Positions 23,459-32,547 of a stretch of DNA of 50,558 nucleotides are shown here, piece after piece. The notes beneath the pieces were generated by a model. It was not told where the DNA came from. It saw only the letters and a program-made list of their open reading frames with translations, and ran no database searches. This DNA is from Alphaproteobacteria bacterium (GTDB taxonomy: Bacteria; Pseudomonadota; Alphaproteobacteria; Rhizobiales; Hyphomicrobiaceae). The stretch covers positions 1-50,558 of the forward strand of contig JAHJQI010000127.1 of the NCBI GenBank assembly GCA_018819265.1, written 5' to 3'. Position 1 is the first letter of the stretch, and each line of letters begins with the position of its first letter. Both the position numbers and the translations under genes were made by a program.

Positions 23459-25339
23459 ATGATGATGCCATTCGCACGCGCTCTGCCGCGAGCCTTGAGC
23501 CTGGGAACCACCCTGGCCGTTGCCGCGCTGCTGCTTGCACACCAATCCGCCGTCGGAATTACAGCGGCAGCCGACGCGACCCCTCTCGCAGCCCGCCATG
23601 CGATAGCCATGCACGGCAAACCGCTGCTGCCGCAAGGCTTCGAACGCTTCCCCTACGTCAATCCCGCAGCCCCTGGCGGCGGCGCGGTAACTCTTGGAAT
23701 CCTAGGCTCCTACGACAGCCTCAACCCCTTCATCATCAAGGGCGTGCCCGCAGCCGGCCTGCGCGACTTCCTTTACGAAAGCCTGCTCACCCGCGGGCTC
23801 GACGAGCCGTTCACGCTTTACGGCCACATCGCCGAGAGCATCGAAGTCCCCGACGACCGCAGCTCCATCACGTTCAACATCGACCCCAAGGCGAAATTCT
23901 CCGACGGCAAGGCCATAACCGCCGACGATATCCTGTTCTCCTGGAAGACGCTGCGCGATCACGGCCGCCCCAACCACCGCGCCTATTATAAGAAGGTGAC
24001 GAAAGCCGAACGCGTCTCCGATTTATCCGTGCGCTTCGACCTCGAACCCGGCGACCGCGAACTGCCCCTGATCCTCGGATTGATGCCGGTCCTGCCGGCC
24101 CATCTCCTGAATGAGGAGTCTTTCCAGCTGACGACGCTTCACCCTCCCATCGGCAGCGGCCCCTATACGATCTCGCAGGTCGATGCCGGCCGCGCCGTCG
24201 TCTACAAGCGCAACACGGACTGGTGGGCCAATGATCTTGCCACCAGCCGCGGCCGCTTCAACTTCGACGAAATCCGCTACGACTACTTCCGCGACGACGC
24301 CGCCATGTTCGAAGCCTTCAAGTCCGGCAGGATCGACATGCGCATCGAGGAGGACCCCTCCCGCTGGGCCGGAGGCTATGGCGAGCGCGAACGCGGCGGC
24401 GCCAAACTCGTCCGGCGCGAATTCGATCTCGGTCTTCCCGCTGGCATGAACGCACTCGCCTTCAATACCCGCCGCGCCGTCTTCGCCGATCCGAAGGTGC
24501 GCGAAGGCATCATCAAGCTGTTCGACTTCTCCTGGATCAACAAGAACCTTTATCACGGCCTCTATGAGCGCACGCAGAGTTACTTCGAGCGCTCCGTCCT
24601 GTCCTCGGTCGGTGAGCCCGCCGGCGAAAAGGAACAGGCGTTGCTGGCGGCCTATCAAGATGCCGTCTCGCCTGAGATCATGGCCGGCACCTACCGCATG
24701 CCCGACACGGATGGAACCGGCCGCAACCGTGCCAACTGGCGAGCCGCCCTGAAGCTCTTCGATGAAGCCGGCTACCAGCTCAAGGCGGGAAAACTCGTCA
24801 ACCGAAAGACCGGCCAACAGCTCGCCTTCGAACTCCTCGCCGGAACCACCACCAACGAACGGCTTTTCCTCGCCTTCTGCCGCGATCTCGAAAAGCTCGG
24901 CATCGCCGCCCGTGTCCGCGTCGTCGACAGCGCCCAATACCAGTCGCGCATCAAAAGCTACGACTACGATATGATCCAGACGCGCTGGCCCTCCTCGCTG
25001 TCGCCGGGCAACGAGCAGATCTTCCGCTGGTCTTCGACAATGGCCGAGCGCGAGGGCACCTTCAATTTCGCCGGCGTCCGGAACAAGGCCGCCGACGCGA
25101 TGATCGAGGCGATGCTTGCCGCCCGCGACGAAGACGATTTCGTCGCCGCGGTGCGCGCCCTCGACCGGGTGCTGCTGTCGGGTCACTACGTTCTGCCGCT
25201 GTTCCACCTGCCCAAGCAATGGGTCGGTTACTGGACGCGCCTGCGCCAGCCGGACAAGACATCGCTGTTCGGTTATCAGCTCGACACCTGGTGGGCCGCA
25301 GACGCCGGGGACAAAGCCGGAAAGAAAACCAACCCGTGA
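23459..25339 (+). CDS. ABC transporter substrate-binding protein, family 5 (YejA-like)
   Basis: A 626-residue periplasmic binding protein of the peptide/opine/nickel class. After the signal peptide (ALSLGTTLAVAALLLAHQSA), YVNPAAPGGGAVTLGILGSY and DSLNPFIIKG are typical of the YejA/microcin C branch, as are VPDDRSSITFNIDPKAKFSD and HPPIGSGPYTISQVDAGRAV. It would bind an oligopeptide or similar ligand for an ABC importer, but no permease or ATPase genes are next to it. CGGAG precedes a run of three ATGs (23459, 23462, 23465). Its stop overlaps the start of the acyl-CoA ligase gene (GTGA), so the two are translationally coupled. Confidence 0.9.
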   Translation: MMMPFARALPRALSLGTTLAVAALLLAHQSAVGITAAADATPLAARHAIAMHGKPLLPQGFERFPYVNPAAPGGGAVTLGILGSYDSLNPFIIKGVPAAGLRDFLYESLLTRGLDEPFTLYGHIAESIEVPDDRSSITFNIDPKAKFSDGKAITADDILFSWKTLRDHGRPNHRAYYKKVTKAERVSDLSVRFDLEPGDRELPLILGLMPVLPAHLLNEESFQLTTLHPPIGSGPYTISQVDAGRAVVYKRNTDWWANDLATSRGRFNFDEIRYDYFRDDAAMFEAFKSGRIDMRIEEDPSRWAGGYGERERGGAKLVRREFDLGLPAGMNALAFNTRRAVFADPKVREGIIKLFDFSWINKNLYHGLYERTQSYFERSVLSSVGEPAGEKEQALLAAYQDAVSPEIMAGTYRMPDTDGTGRNRANWRAALKLFDEAGYQLKAGKLVNRKTGQQLAFELLAGTTTNERLFLAFCRDLEKLGIAARVRVVDSAQYQSRIKSYDYDMIQTRWPSSLSPGNEQIFRWSSTMAEREGTFNFAGVRNKAADAMIEAMLAARDEDDFVAAVRALDRVLLSGHYVLPLFHLPKQWVGYWTRLRQPDKTSLFGYQLDTWWAADAGDKAGKKTNP

Positions 25340-26913
25340 TCGGCGCTCGAAACCTCAAATCGAAACCGCATCGGTTTTGCGGTCCGCTGCCGCCCGACCG
25401 CTTCAACATGGCCCGCTGTTGCCTTGCAGGCGCAGCCGCTACGACGCCCGACAAGCCCGCGCTCATCGTCGTGACCGCGATCGATGGGAATGAACCCGCC
25501 GAGATCTGGACCTTCGCAGAGCTTGAGGACGCCGTCCTGCGCATCGCCACGGGGCTGCGCCGCAATGGCCTGCAGCCCGGCGACCGCCTGCTGATCCGGC
25601 TCGACAACACGCCTCTCTATCCGATCGTCTTCTTCGGCACGCTGGCCGCCGGCATCGTGCCATTGCCGACCTCGAACGCGCTCACCCCGACGGAACTCGA
25701 ATTCCTTCTCCTCGATAGCCGCGCCAGCGCCATCGCACTCGACGATGCATTTACCGAAGCGCGCCTACCCGCAGGCGTCACCCGCTTCGAGGCCGCCGAA
25801 CTGGAAGCCCTTCGCCGCGACTGCTCCCGCGCCAACTGGGCCGACACCCGCGCCGACGACCCCGGCTACCTGATCTACACCTCGGGGACGACTTCGCAAC
25901 CCAAAGGCGTGCTGCATGCCCACCGCGCCGCCTGGGGCCGCCGCCCGATGTATCAGGGCTGGTATGGCATCAGCCCTGACGACCGCATGCTGCACGCCGG
26001 CGCCTTCAACTGGACCTATACGCTTGGCACCGGCCTCACCGACCCCTGGGCCAACGGCGCCACTGCCATCATCTATGCCGGCGAGAAGCGCCCGGAAATC
26101 TGGCCTGTCCTGATCGAGAAGACCGGCGCCACGTTGTTCGCCGCCGTGCCTGGGTTGTTCCGCCAGATCCTCAAATACGCCGACACCTCGCCGCACTATT
26201 TCACCAACCTGCGGCACGCGTTAACCGCCGGCGAGACCCCGCCCCCCGGCCTGTTCGAGGACTGGTGCGCGCGCACGGGTACCGAACTCCATGAAGCCCT
26301 CGGCATGAGCGAGATATCGACCTACATCTCGACTTCGCCGAGCGTGCCACGCAGACCCGGCACCGTCGGCAAGCCGCAGCCCGGGCGCGCAGTCGCGATC
26401 CTGCCTGTCGAGAGCGCTTCCGAAACTCCGCTCCCGACCGGCGAGGAGGGTCTCATCGCCGTCCACAGAAGCGACCCCGGCCTCATGCTCGGCTACTGGA
26501 ACCGGCCCGACGAAGAACGGGAAGTCTTGCGCGGCGACTGGTTTGTCGGCGGCGATCTGGGACGCATTGATGCGGATGGTTACGTCACCCACCTCGGCCG
26601 CGCCAACGATGTCATGAAGGCGCAGGGCTACCGCGTCGCCCCGCAGGAAGTGGAGGCGGCCCTCGTTGCTCATCAGCAAATCTCCGAGGTCGCCTGCACC
26701 GAACTGCGCGTGCGCGACGACCTCTGCGTCATCGCCGCGTTCATCGTGCCGTCCGACTGGAACGCACCGCCGGCGGCCGACGACATCCTCGCCTTCGCCG
26801 CCGAGCGCCTCGCCCCCTACAAATGCCCGCGCGAGATCCGCTTCGTGAAGTCCCTGCCCCGCACACCCAACGGCAAAGTCATGCGCTCGCTGCTCGCGGC
26901 CGGGAAGGAATGA
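25336..26913 (+). CDS. AMP-dependent acyl-CoA synthetase/ligase (class I adenylate-forming)
   Basis: A 525-residue adenylate-forming enzyme. The P-loop is LIYTSGTTSQPKGVLH, the A5-type motif is ALGMSEIS, the ATP-binding Asp is in GDLGRIDADGYVTHLGRAND, and the catalytic Lys near the C-terminus is in LPRTPNGKVMRSLL. It should activate a carboxylate to acyl-AMP and then acyl-CoA; the benzoate-CoA-ligase-like branch is possible, but the substrate cannot be read from sequence. The start is GTG 25336, overlapping the upstream binding-protein stop by GTGA; in-frame codons further upstream lie inside that gene. It converges with the LprI-like gene, 15 bases away. Confidence 0.9.
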   Translation: MIGARNLKSKPHRFCGPLPPDRFNMARCCLAGAAATTPDKPALIVVTAIDGNEPAEIWTFAELEDAVLRIATGLRRNGLQPGDRLLIRLDNTPLYPIVFFGTLAAGIVPLPTSNALTPTELEFLLLDSRASAIALDDAFTEARLPAGVTRFEAAELEALRRDCSRANWADTRADDPGYLIYTSGTTSQPKGVLHAHRAAWGRRPMYQGWYGISPDDRMLHAGAFNWTYTLGTGLTDPWANGATAIIYAGEKRPEIWPVLIEKTGATLFAAVPGLFRQILKYADTSPHYFTNLRHALTAGETPPPGLFEDWCARTGTELHEALGMSEISTYISTSPSVPRRPGTVGKPQPGRAVAILPVESASETPLPTGEEGLIAVHRSDPGLMLGYWNRPDEEREVLRGDWFVGGDLGRIDADGYVTHLGRANDVMKAQGYRVAPQEVEAALVAHQQISEVACTELRVRDDLCVIAAFIVPSDWNAPPAADDILAFAAERLAPYKCPREIRFVKSLPRTPNGKVMRSLLAAGKE

Positions 26914-26928
26914 GGGGCGTTATTTTTT

Positions 26929-28299
26929 CTACAACCGCTGCAGCACCCTGCCGTCTTCCTTCAGGATGACGTAGCGCCCCTCGTTGGTATCGACCAGCAG
27001 CGTTGTCTCGCCGTTTCCCTTGCTCTCGCGGCCGTTGCCGCGCACGTGGAAATCGTAACTGTAGCTCAACTCATAAACGCCTGGTTGCGAAGTCTCTTCA
27101 TGGCGGAACGTCTCCTCGCGCACGCGGAACGCCCGGTCGCTCCAGCGTTGCGCGTAGTCGCGCTTATCCGCGATGATGTCTTCGACGGGCTTGCGCCGCT
27201 CCCCGTAATAGTCGGCCCGCGACGCATAGGTTTCGCGCAGTTGGGCAGCACTCATTTCCGCGGTGCGGTGGAAGACGTTCTTGACGAAATCCAACAACCC
27301 CTCGCGGCTGACGACGGCGCGCTGCTCGTCGCGATAGTCATCCTGCCGGTTGCGATTGCGCTGATCCCCGTCCCGCGGATCATAGCTGTCACCGGGATCG
27401 ACACGATCGCGACCGCTGCCGCGATCGTCGTCGCGCCCAGGCTCTTCGCGGCGGTCGAAATCGCGGTCCTCGAAACGGCCCGGATCGCGGTCCGCATACC
27501 GGTCGCGGTCGGCGTACCGATCGCGGTCGCCATCGGCATAGCCCTCACCGAGGTCGGGCCCGGTATCGCGGTCCCGCGCCAGTGGTCGCTCGCTGTCTGG
27601 TCTCACTTCGCTGCGCCGCCCGATCAAGTCGATACGCGCCCCGCGCGGCGCTCGTGCTTCGATGACGATGCGCTCGATGAAGCGCCCGAACCTGCGCGTG
27701 CGCAGTTCAATTCTGTCCGACAGCTGGCCGGCGCGAAACGGCCTCCGGAATGTGAACCGCTGCAAGCTGCCGTTGCCGTAGATGACTGTGAGCTGCTCGA
27801 TGCGTGCGCCTGCATCCCGGACCCGCAACTGCAGCGCGTCGAAGCGCCCGCGCGAAAAGCCGACCAGGATCGTCAGCGGCTCGCTGTATCCGCCGGTATC
27901 GACCGACCCCAGCGCTGCCCAGCGGTCGCGCCCATCAGTTGCTTCGCCGCGCGGCGCGGCGCGACCTCCCGTCTCGTTGCGGTCCTCGAGTTCCGAAATG
28001 CGGTCGCGGTAGAGACGGTCGAGGCAGTGCGCGCGCGCGCGGCACGCCCGCCGGGTCTCGATCCAGTCGCGCTGCTCGGCGCGCAGGCGCTCGCGCTCCA
28101 CCTCGGAAACGCGCGAAAGCACATCCTCATAGACGTCGGACAATTCGAGATCGAGCTGCGACAGCACCCGGCTCTCGCAGACTGTTTGCTCATCGAGCGA
28201 CAGCCTGTCCGAACAATCGAAGCCTTGCGCATTTGCCCCAGACGCCAGCCCGGCAAACGATCCGGCCGCACAAACCAAAGCCGACAGGAAACGCTTCAT
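26929..28299 (-). CDS. Secreted multidomain protein with LprI/DUF1311-like N-terminus
   Basis: A 456-residue exported protein. After the signal peptide (ALVCAAGSFAGLASGANA) comes a four-cysteine LprI/DUF1311-like segment: FDCSDRLSLDEQTVCESRVL, LDLELSDVYEDVLSRV, then RACRARAHCLDRLYRDR. A middle beta-rich domain (LTVIYGNGSLQRFTFRRPF, RIELRTRRFGRFIERIVIE) resembles DUF2541/YaaI-type proteins. Then follows a low-complexity Arg/Asp/Tyr-rich linker (repeats of DRDRYAD type, residues ~260-330) and a C-terminal NTF2-like part (HRTAEMSAAQLRETYASRAD, YYGERRKPVEDIIADK). It probably acts in the periplasm; the role is unknown. ATG 28299 follows AGGTGA; the GTG at 28308 is less likely. Confidence 0.78.
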   Translation of the reverse strand: MKRFLSALVCAAGSFAGLASGANAQGFDCSDRLSLDEQTVCESRVLSQLDLELSDVYEDVLSRVSEVERERLRAEQRDWIETRRACRARAHCLDRLYRDRISELEDRNETGGRAAPRGEATDGRDRWAALGSVDTGGYSEPLTILVGFSRGRFDALQLRVRDAGARIEQLTVIYGNGSLQRFTFRRPFRAGQLSDRIELRTRRFGRFIERIVIEARAPRGARIDLIGRRSEVRPDSERPLARDRDTGPDLGEGYADGDRDRYADRDRYADRDPGRFEDRDFDRREEPGRDDDRGSGRDRVDPGDSYDPRDGDQRNRNRQDDYRDEQRAVVSREGLLDFVKNVFHRTAEMSAAQLRETYASRADYYGERRKPVEDIIADKRDYAQRWSDRAFRVREETFRHEETSQPGVYELSYSYDFHVRGNGRESKGNGETTLLVDTNEGRYVILKEDGRVLQRL

Positions 28300-28450
28300 G
28301 GAGATCACCTCGACAAACGATGAGCCCGACCAGTCTCAAAGCGCGCTCAGGTTTCTCTTAAGTCGTAATGTTGGCAGAATTAACCTGCGCTGAATGCCGA
28401 AAAGCGAAAATCACTATTCATTCCCGTAGCTTCGCCGTTGTCGCGCACCC

Positions 28451-31400
28451 CTAAGCTGCCTTGCGGCCCTCGGCTGCCACATCGGCGAGATTGGCAACGA
28501 ACCCGCGAACGCCGACGAGGCGCTTTTCGGGCAGATCCCAGTCGCCCCGGAAAACGATTTTATGATCGCTCTGCAGCTTGATCAGACCACGCGACGCCGC
28601 GATCAGATGCAATAGCCCTTCCGGGTTGGCGAAGCTGTTGTTGTGGAATTGCACGACCGCTCCCTTCGGCCCCGCGTCGACCCGCGAGATACCCGCCTTC
28701 CGGCACAGCCCCTTGATCTCCATGACGTCGAGCAGATGGCGGACTTCCTCCGGCGGCGGACCGAAACGGTCTGCCAGTTCCTCGGCAAAGCCGTCGATCT
28801 CTTCACGCGTCTCCAGGCCGGACAAGCGCCGGTAGAGACCGAGCCGTGTCTGCAGGTCGCTGATGTAGTCTTCCGGCAGCAGGATCGAGGTGCCAAGGGA
28901 GATTTCCGGGCTCCAGCGTTCTCCGGTTTCCGCTTCTTCGCCGCCTTTCATCGTGGCGACCGCCTCTTCCAGCATCTGCTGGTAGAGTTCGAAACCGACT
29001 TCGCGGATATGCCCCGACTGCTCTTCGCCGAGCAGGTTGCCCGCGCCGCGGATATCGAGATCGTGGGAGGCCAGCGAGAAGCCCGCGCCAAGCGAATCGA
29101 GCGAATGCAGAACCTTGAGCCGCTTCTCCGCGCCGGCGGTCAAAGCCTTGCCCGGTTCCGTTGTGATGTAGGCGTACGCCCGCGTCTTCGAGCGGCCGAC
29201 ACGCCCGCGGATCTGATAGAGCTGCGCCAGCCCGAAGATGTCGGAACGATGCACGACCAGCGTATTGGCGTTTGGAACATCGAGCCCGGATTCCACGATC
29301 GGCGTCGACAGGAGAATATCGAAACTGCCATCGTAGAACGCCGTCATCACGTCTTCGAGCTCGGTTGGCGTCATCTGGCCCGTGGCGCGCGCGACGCGCA
29401 ATTCGGGCACCGCCCCGGCGAGGAATTCCGATACGTCCGCGAGATCGGAAATACGCGGCACGACATAGAACGTCTGGCCGCCGCGATAGCGCTCGCGCCG
29501 CAAGGCATCGCGCACGACAACGGGGTCGAACGGCGAGATGTAGGTGCGCACCGCGAGCCGGTCGACCGGCGGCGTCGTGATCAGCGAGAGTTCCCGCACG
29601 CCCGTCAAGGCTAGTTGCAGCGTCCGCGGGATCGGCGTCGCCGACAGCGTCAAAACGTGGACGTCTTCACGCATCTGCTTAAGCCGCTCCTTGTGCGTCA
29701 CGCCGAAGTGCTGCTCCTCGTCGATGATCAGAAGGCCCAACCGCTGGAATTTGATCTGCTTTCCGAGCAGCGCATGCGTCCCGATCACGATGTCGAGTGA
29801 TCCGTCCTTCACGCCTTCCTTGACGGCACTGAGTTCCTTCGGCCCGACGAGGCGGGAAGCCTGCGCTATTTTCACCGGCAACCCGGCGAAGCGATCCGAA
29901 AACGTCTTGAAGTGCTGGCGCGCCAACAGCGTCGTCGGTACCACGACAGCCACCTGCAGACCGTTGAGCGCGGCGACGAATGCAGCCCTGAGCGCGACTT
30001 CCGTCTTGCCGAAGCCGACGTCGCCGCACACCAGCCGGTCCATCGGACGTCCGGATGCAAGGTCCTCCAGCACCGCTTCGATGCTGCTCTCCTGGTCTTC
30101 CGTCGGCTCGTAGGGAAAACGCGCGGCGAATTCCTCGTAGTCGCCTTGCGCCACGGTCAGCACGGGAGCTTCGCGCAACTGGCGCAACGCCGCGATCTTG
30201 ATCAGTTCGCTGGCGATCTCCAACAGCCGCTGCTTCAACCGCGACTTGCGCGATTGCCAGCTCGCGCCGCCAAGCCGGTCGAGCTGCGCCGTCCCCTCGT
30301 CGCCGCCATAGCGCGACAGCAGCTCGATATTTTCCACCGGCAGGAACAGCTTGTCGCCGCCGGCGTAATGCAATTCGAGGCAATCGTGCTTGGAGCCCAG
30401 CGCTTCGATCGTCTTCAGCCCGACGAACTGCCCGATCCCATGATCGGCATGCACGACGAGATCGCCTACCGATAGGCTCGTCGCCTCGCTCAGAACGTCG
30501 GCGGCCTTGCGCGTCTTCCGCCGCGGCCTGATCAGGCGCTCGCCGAGAATGTCCTGTTCGCCAACGACCACCAGCTCGGGTGTCTCGAAGCCCCGTTCCA
30601 GACCGAGGACGCCCATCCCCACGATCTTTCCAGGCAGCGCGCGGGCTTCATCGAGGCTGGCGACATGGCGCGTATCGCCAAGACCGTGGTCGGCGAGGAG
30701 GCCGATCAGGCGCTCGCGCGCCCCAGGCGTCCAGCTCGCAACGATCACCCTGCGGTTCTGCGCGATGATACCGCGGATGTGAGCGACGACGGCATCGAAC
30801 ACATTGACATCGGCGTTCTGACGCTCCGGCGCGAAAGTCCGTCCCGGCACCCCGGACCATGTACGAACCGTCTCGCCCTCCCCGACCTCGAACGGATTGA
30901 GCCGGTAGACGCGCCGGTCGTTCAGGAGACCCGCCCAGGACGCGCCGTCGAGAAACATCCGCTGCGGCGGCACCGGCCGATAGGGCGGCGCCCCGAATGT
31001 CTGCACCTCCAGGGCCTCGAGACGCGATTCATAATGCTCGGTGATCTGTCCGAAGCGCTGGCGCACGGCTTCATCTGCGTTGTGGTCGAACGATATCGCT
31101 GCGCCCGGCACGTAATCGGCAAGCGTCTCCAGGGATTCATGAAACAGCGCCAGCCAGTGCTCTTGGCCGGGATAGCGGGTGCCCGCGCTGACGGCTTCGT
31201 AGAGCGGATCCTCGCCGTGCCCGCCGCCGAACAATTCGACATACTGCTGCCGGAAGCGGCGGGTCGCCTCCTCGCCGAGCGCCACCTCGGAAATCGGCAT
31301 CAGGACGACTTTCTGGACAGCCTTCGTCGTCCGCTGCGTCTGCGGATCGAACGCCTTGATGCTTTCGAGCGTATCCCCGAAGAAGTCGAGCCGGACGGGC

Positions 31401-31954
31401 AGCGCCCGCCCCGGCGGGAACAGGTCGACGATACCGCCGCGCACCGCATACTCGCCCGGTTCCATAACGGTTCCGGTGCGGGTGAAGCCGGCCAGCTGCA
31501 GCCGCTGCAAAAGACGGTTCATGTCGATGCGTTGGCCGGCCGCCATCTGCTTCAGGCTGGCGCGCAGGAAATCGCGCGGCGGCAGCCGTTGCAGGATCGC
31601 GTTGACGGTCGTCAGCAGCACGGTTGGGGCCTTGCGCCGTCCGACCGAAAGCTTCGCCAGCGTCGCGATGCGGTGCGCGACGATTTCGGTATTGGGACCG
31701 ATGCGGTCATAGGGCACCGTATCCCAGGCGGGAAAGGAGAGGACGCGGACCTCGGGCGTGAAGAACGCCAGCCCGGCTTCCAGTTCCGCCAGACGGCGAT
31801 CGTCCCGGGCGACATGCAGGACGATGCCGGGTTGCTTCTCATTGTCGACCGGAATTTCGCGGACGAGTTGGCCCAGCACCCAGGCTTCCATGCCCTCGGG
31901 CACGCCGCCCAGTTGCACGTCGCGCGCGAGCGCCGCTTCTGTCTTGTTCTGCAT
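28451..31954 (-). CDS. mfd: Transcription-repair coupling factor
   Basis: A 1,167-residue Mfd. The UvrB-like N-terminal region is present (VRVLSFPAWDTVPYDRIGPN, IVAHRIATLAKL), as are the RNA-polymerase-interacting domain near residue 490 (SVGDLVVHADHGIGQFVGLK, LHYAGGDKLFLPVENIELLS), and the RecG-like translocase with Walker A GDVGFGKTEVALRAAF, DEEQHFGV and ATPIPRTLQLALTGVREL. The TRG/RecG-type motif and C-terminal UvrA-binding regulatory domain follow. It removes stalled RNA polymerase and recruits UvrA to start transcription-coupled repair. An in-frame GTG two codons upstream (31960) is a possible start. It lies 69 bases downstream of sdhE, probably one transcript. Confidence 0.97.
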   Translation of the reverse strand: MQNKTEAALARDVQLGGVPEGMEAWVLGQLVREIPVDNEKQPGIVLHVARDDRRLAELEAGLAFFTPEVRVLSFPAWDTVPYDRIGPNTEIVAHRIATLAKLSVGRRKAPTVLLTTVNAILQRLPPRDFLRASLKQMAAGQRIDMNRLLQRLQLAGFTRTGTVMEPGEYAVRGGIVDLFPPGRALPVRLDFFGDTLESIKAFDPQTQRTTKAVQKVVLMPISEVALGEEATRRFRQQYVELFGGGHGEDPLYEAVSAGTRYPGQEHWLALFHESLETLADYVPGAAISFDHNADEAVRQRFGQITEHYESRLEALEVQTFGAPPYRPVPPQRMFLDGASWAGLLNDRRVYRLNPFEVGEGETVRTWSGVPGRTFAPERQNADVNVFDAVVAHIRGIIAQNRRVIVASWTPGARERLIGLLADHGLGDTRHVASLDEARALPGKIVGMGVLGLERGFETPELVVVGEQDILGERLIRPRRKTRKAADVLSEATSLSVGDLVVHADHGIGQFVGLKTIEALGSKHDCLELHYAGGDKLFLPVENIELLSRYGGDEGTAQLDRLGGASWQSRKSRLKQRLLEIASELIKIAALRQLREAPVLTVAQGDYEEFAARFPYEPTEDQESSIEAVLEDLASGRPMDRLVCGDVGFGKTEVALRAAFVAALNGLQVAVVVPTTLLARQHFKTFSDRFAGLPVKIAQASRLVGPKELSAVKEGVKDGSLDIVIGTHALLGKQIKFQRLGLLIIDEEQHFGVTHKERLKQMREDVHVLTLSATPIPRTLQLALTGVRELSLITTPPVDRLAVRTYISPFDPVVVRDALRRERYRGGQTFYVVPRISDLADVSEFLAGAVPELRVARATGQMTPTELEDVMTAFYDGSFDILLSTPIVESGLDVPNANTLVVHRSDIFGLAQLYQIRGRVGRSKTRAYAYITTEPGKALTAGAEKRLKVLHSLDSLGAGFSLASHDLDIRGAGNLLGEEQSGHIREVGFELYQQMLEEAVATMKGGEEAETGERWSPEISLGTSILLPEDYISDLQTRLGLYRRLSGLETREEIDGFAEELADRFGPPPEEVRHLLDVMEIKGLCRKAGISRVDAGPKGAVVQFHNNSFANPEGLLHLIAASRGLIKLQSDHKIVFRGDWDLPEKRLVGVRGFVANLADVAAEGRKAA

Positions 31955-32023
31955 CGCCACCAGTTTGCGGATCTAGCCCGCGCTCAGAATTCCAATTGAT
32001 ACCCATCAGCGGCAACCGCCCGG

Positions 32024-32284
32024 TCAGTCGAAACCGCCAAGCCGGCGCACTTCGGCGACCAGCGCCGACATGCCTGTGTCTTTGACCGGCTCGCCCTTCA
32101 TCACCCAGTCATAAAGCTGCGGCTCGGGGAGCGCCAGAAACTGTTCGAACAGCGTCATTTCGTCCGGGCTCATGTCCGCGATCCGCGCCGCCGCATAGCG
32201 GCCCATCACGATGTCGAGTTCCTTGGTGCCGCGATGCTGCGCCCTGTAGATCGCCCTGCGGCGGCGCATCTCCATGTCGTCCAT
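32024..32284 (-). CDS. sdhE: FAD assembly factor SdhE (succinate dehydrogenase assembly factor 2)
   Basis: An 86-residue protein of the SdhE/Sdh5 family. The hallmark RGTKELD (usual R-G-x-x-E) lies in AQHRGTKELDIVMGRYA, followed by LFEQFLALPEPQLYDWVMKG. It helps attach FAD covalently to the succinate dehydrogenase flavoprotein in the cytosol. The order sdhE-mfd, with recG divergent, is standard in Hyphomicrobiales. ATG 32284 gives the normal length; a second ATG three codons in is also possible. Confidence 0.95.
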   Translation of the reverse strand: MDDMEMRRRRAIYRAQHRGTKELDIVMGRYAAARIADMSPDEMTLFEQFLALPEPQLYDWVMKGEPVKDTGMSALVAEVRRLGGFD

Positions 32285-32547
32285 GCTTCGAAACCCTTGT
32301 TTTGAACCTCGGGCAGCCCCAAGCCCCCAGCAACGCGGCTTCGCGACCTATCGACAGTTATTCCACACCCTGAAACTGCGCCGTTCGAGAGCCGTGGTAT
32401 AAAGCCCGCCCGCCGTTCTGCAAAGCGCGGCCCGGAATGCCCAGGTCCGAAAGCCGGGGTCTTCAAAGGCGCAGGCCGGAAAATGGGGGCACCCGCAGAA
32501 TTATTCGCACTCCGCTGCCACGTGCGTAACCAGAGGTCCAAGGAAAA

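Noticed and set aside
27046..28323. A 425-codon plus-strand open frame opposite the LprI-like gene
   Set aside because: It is a shadow; the minus-strand product has a signal peptide, a ribosome site and known domains.
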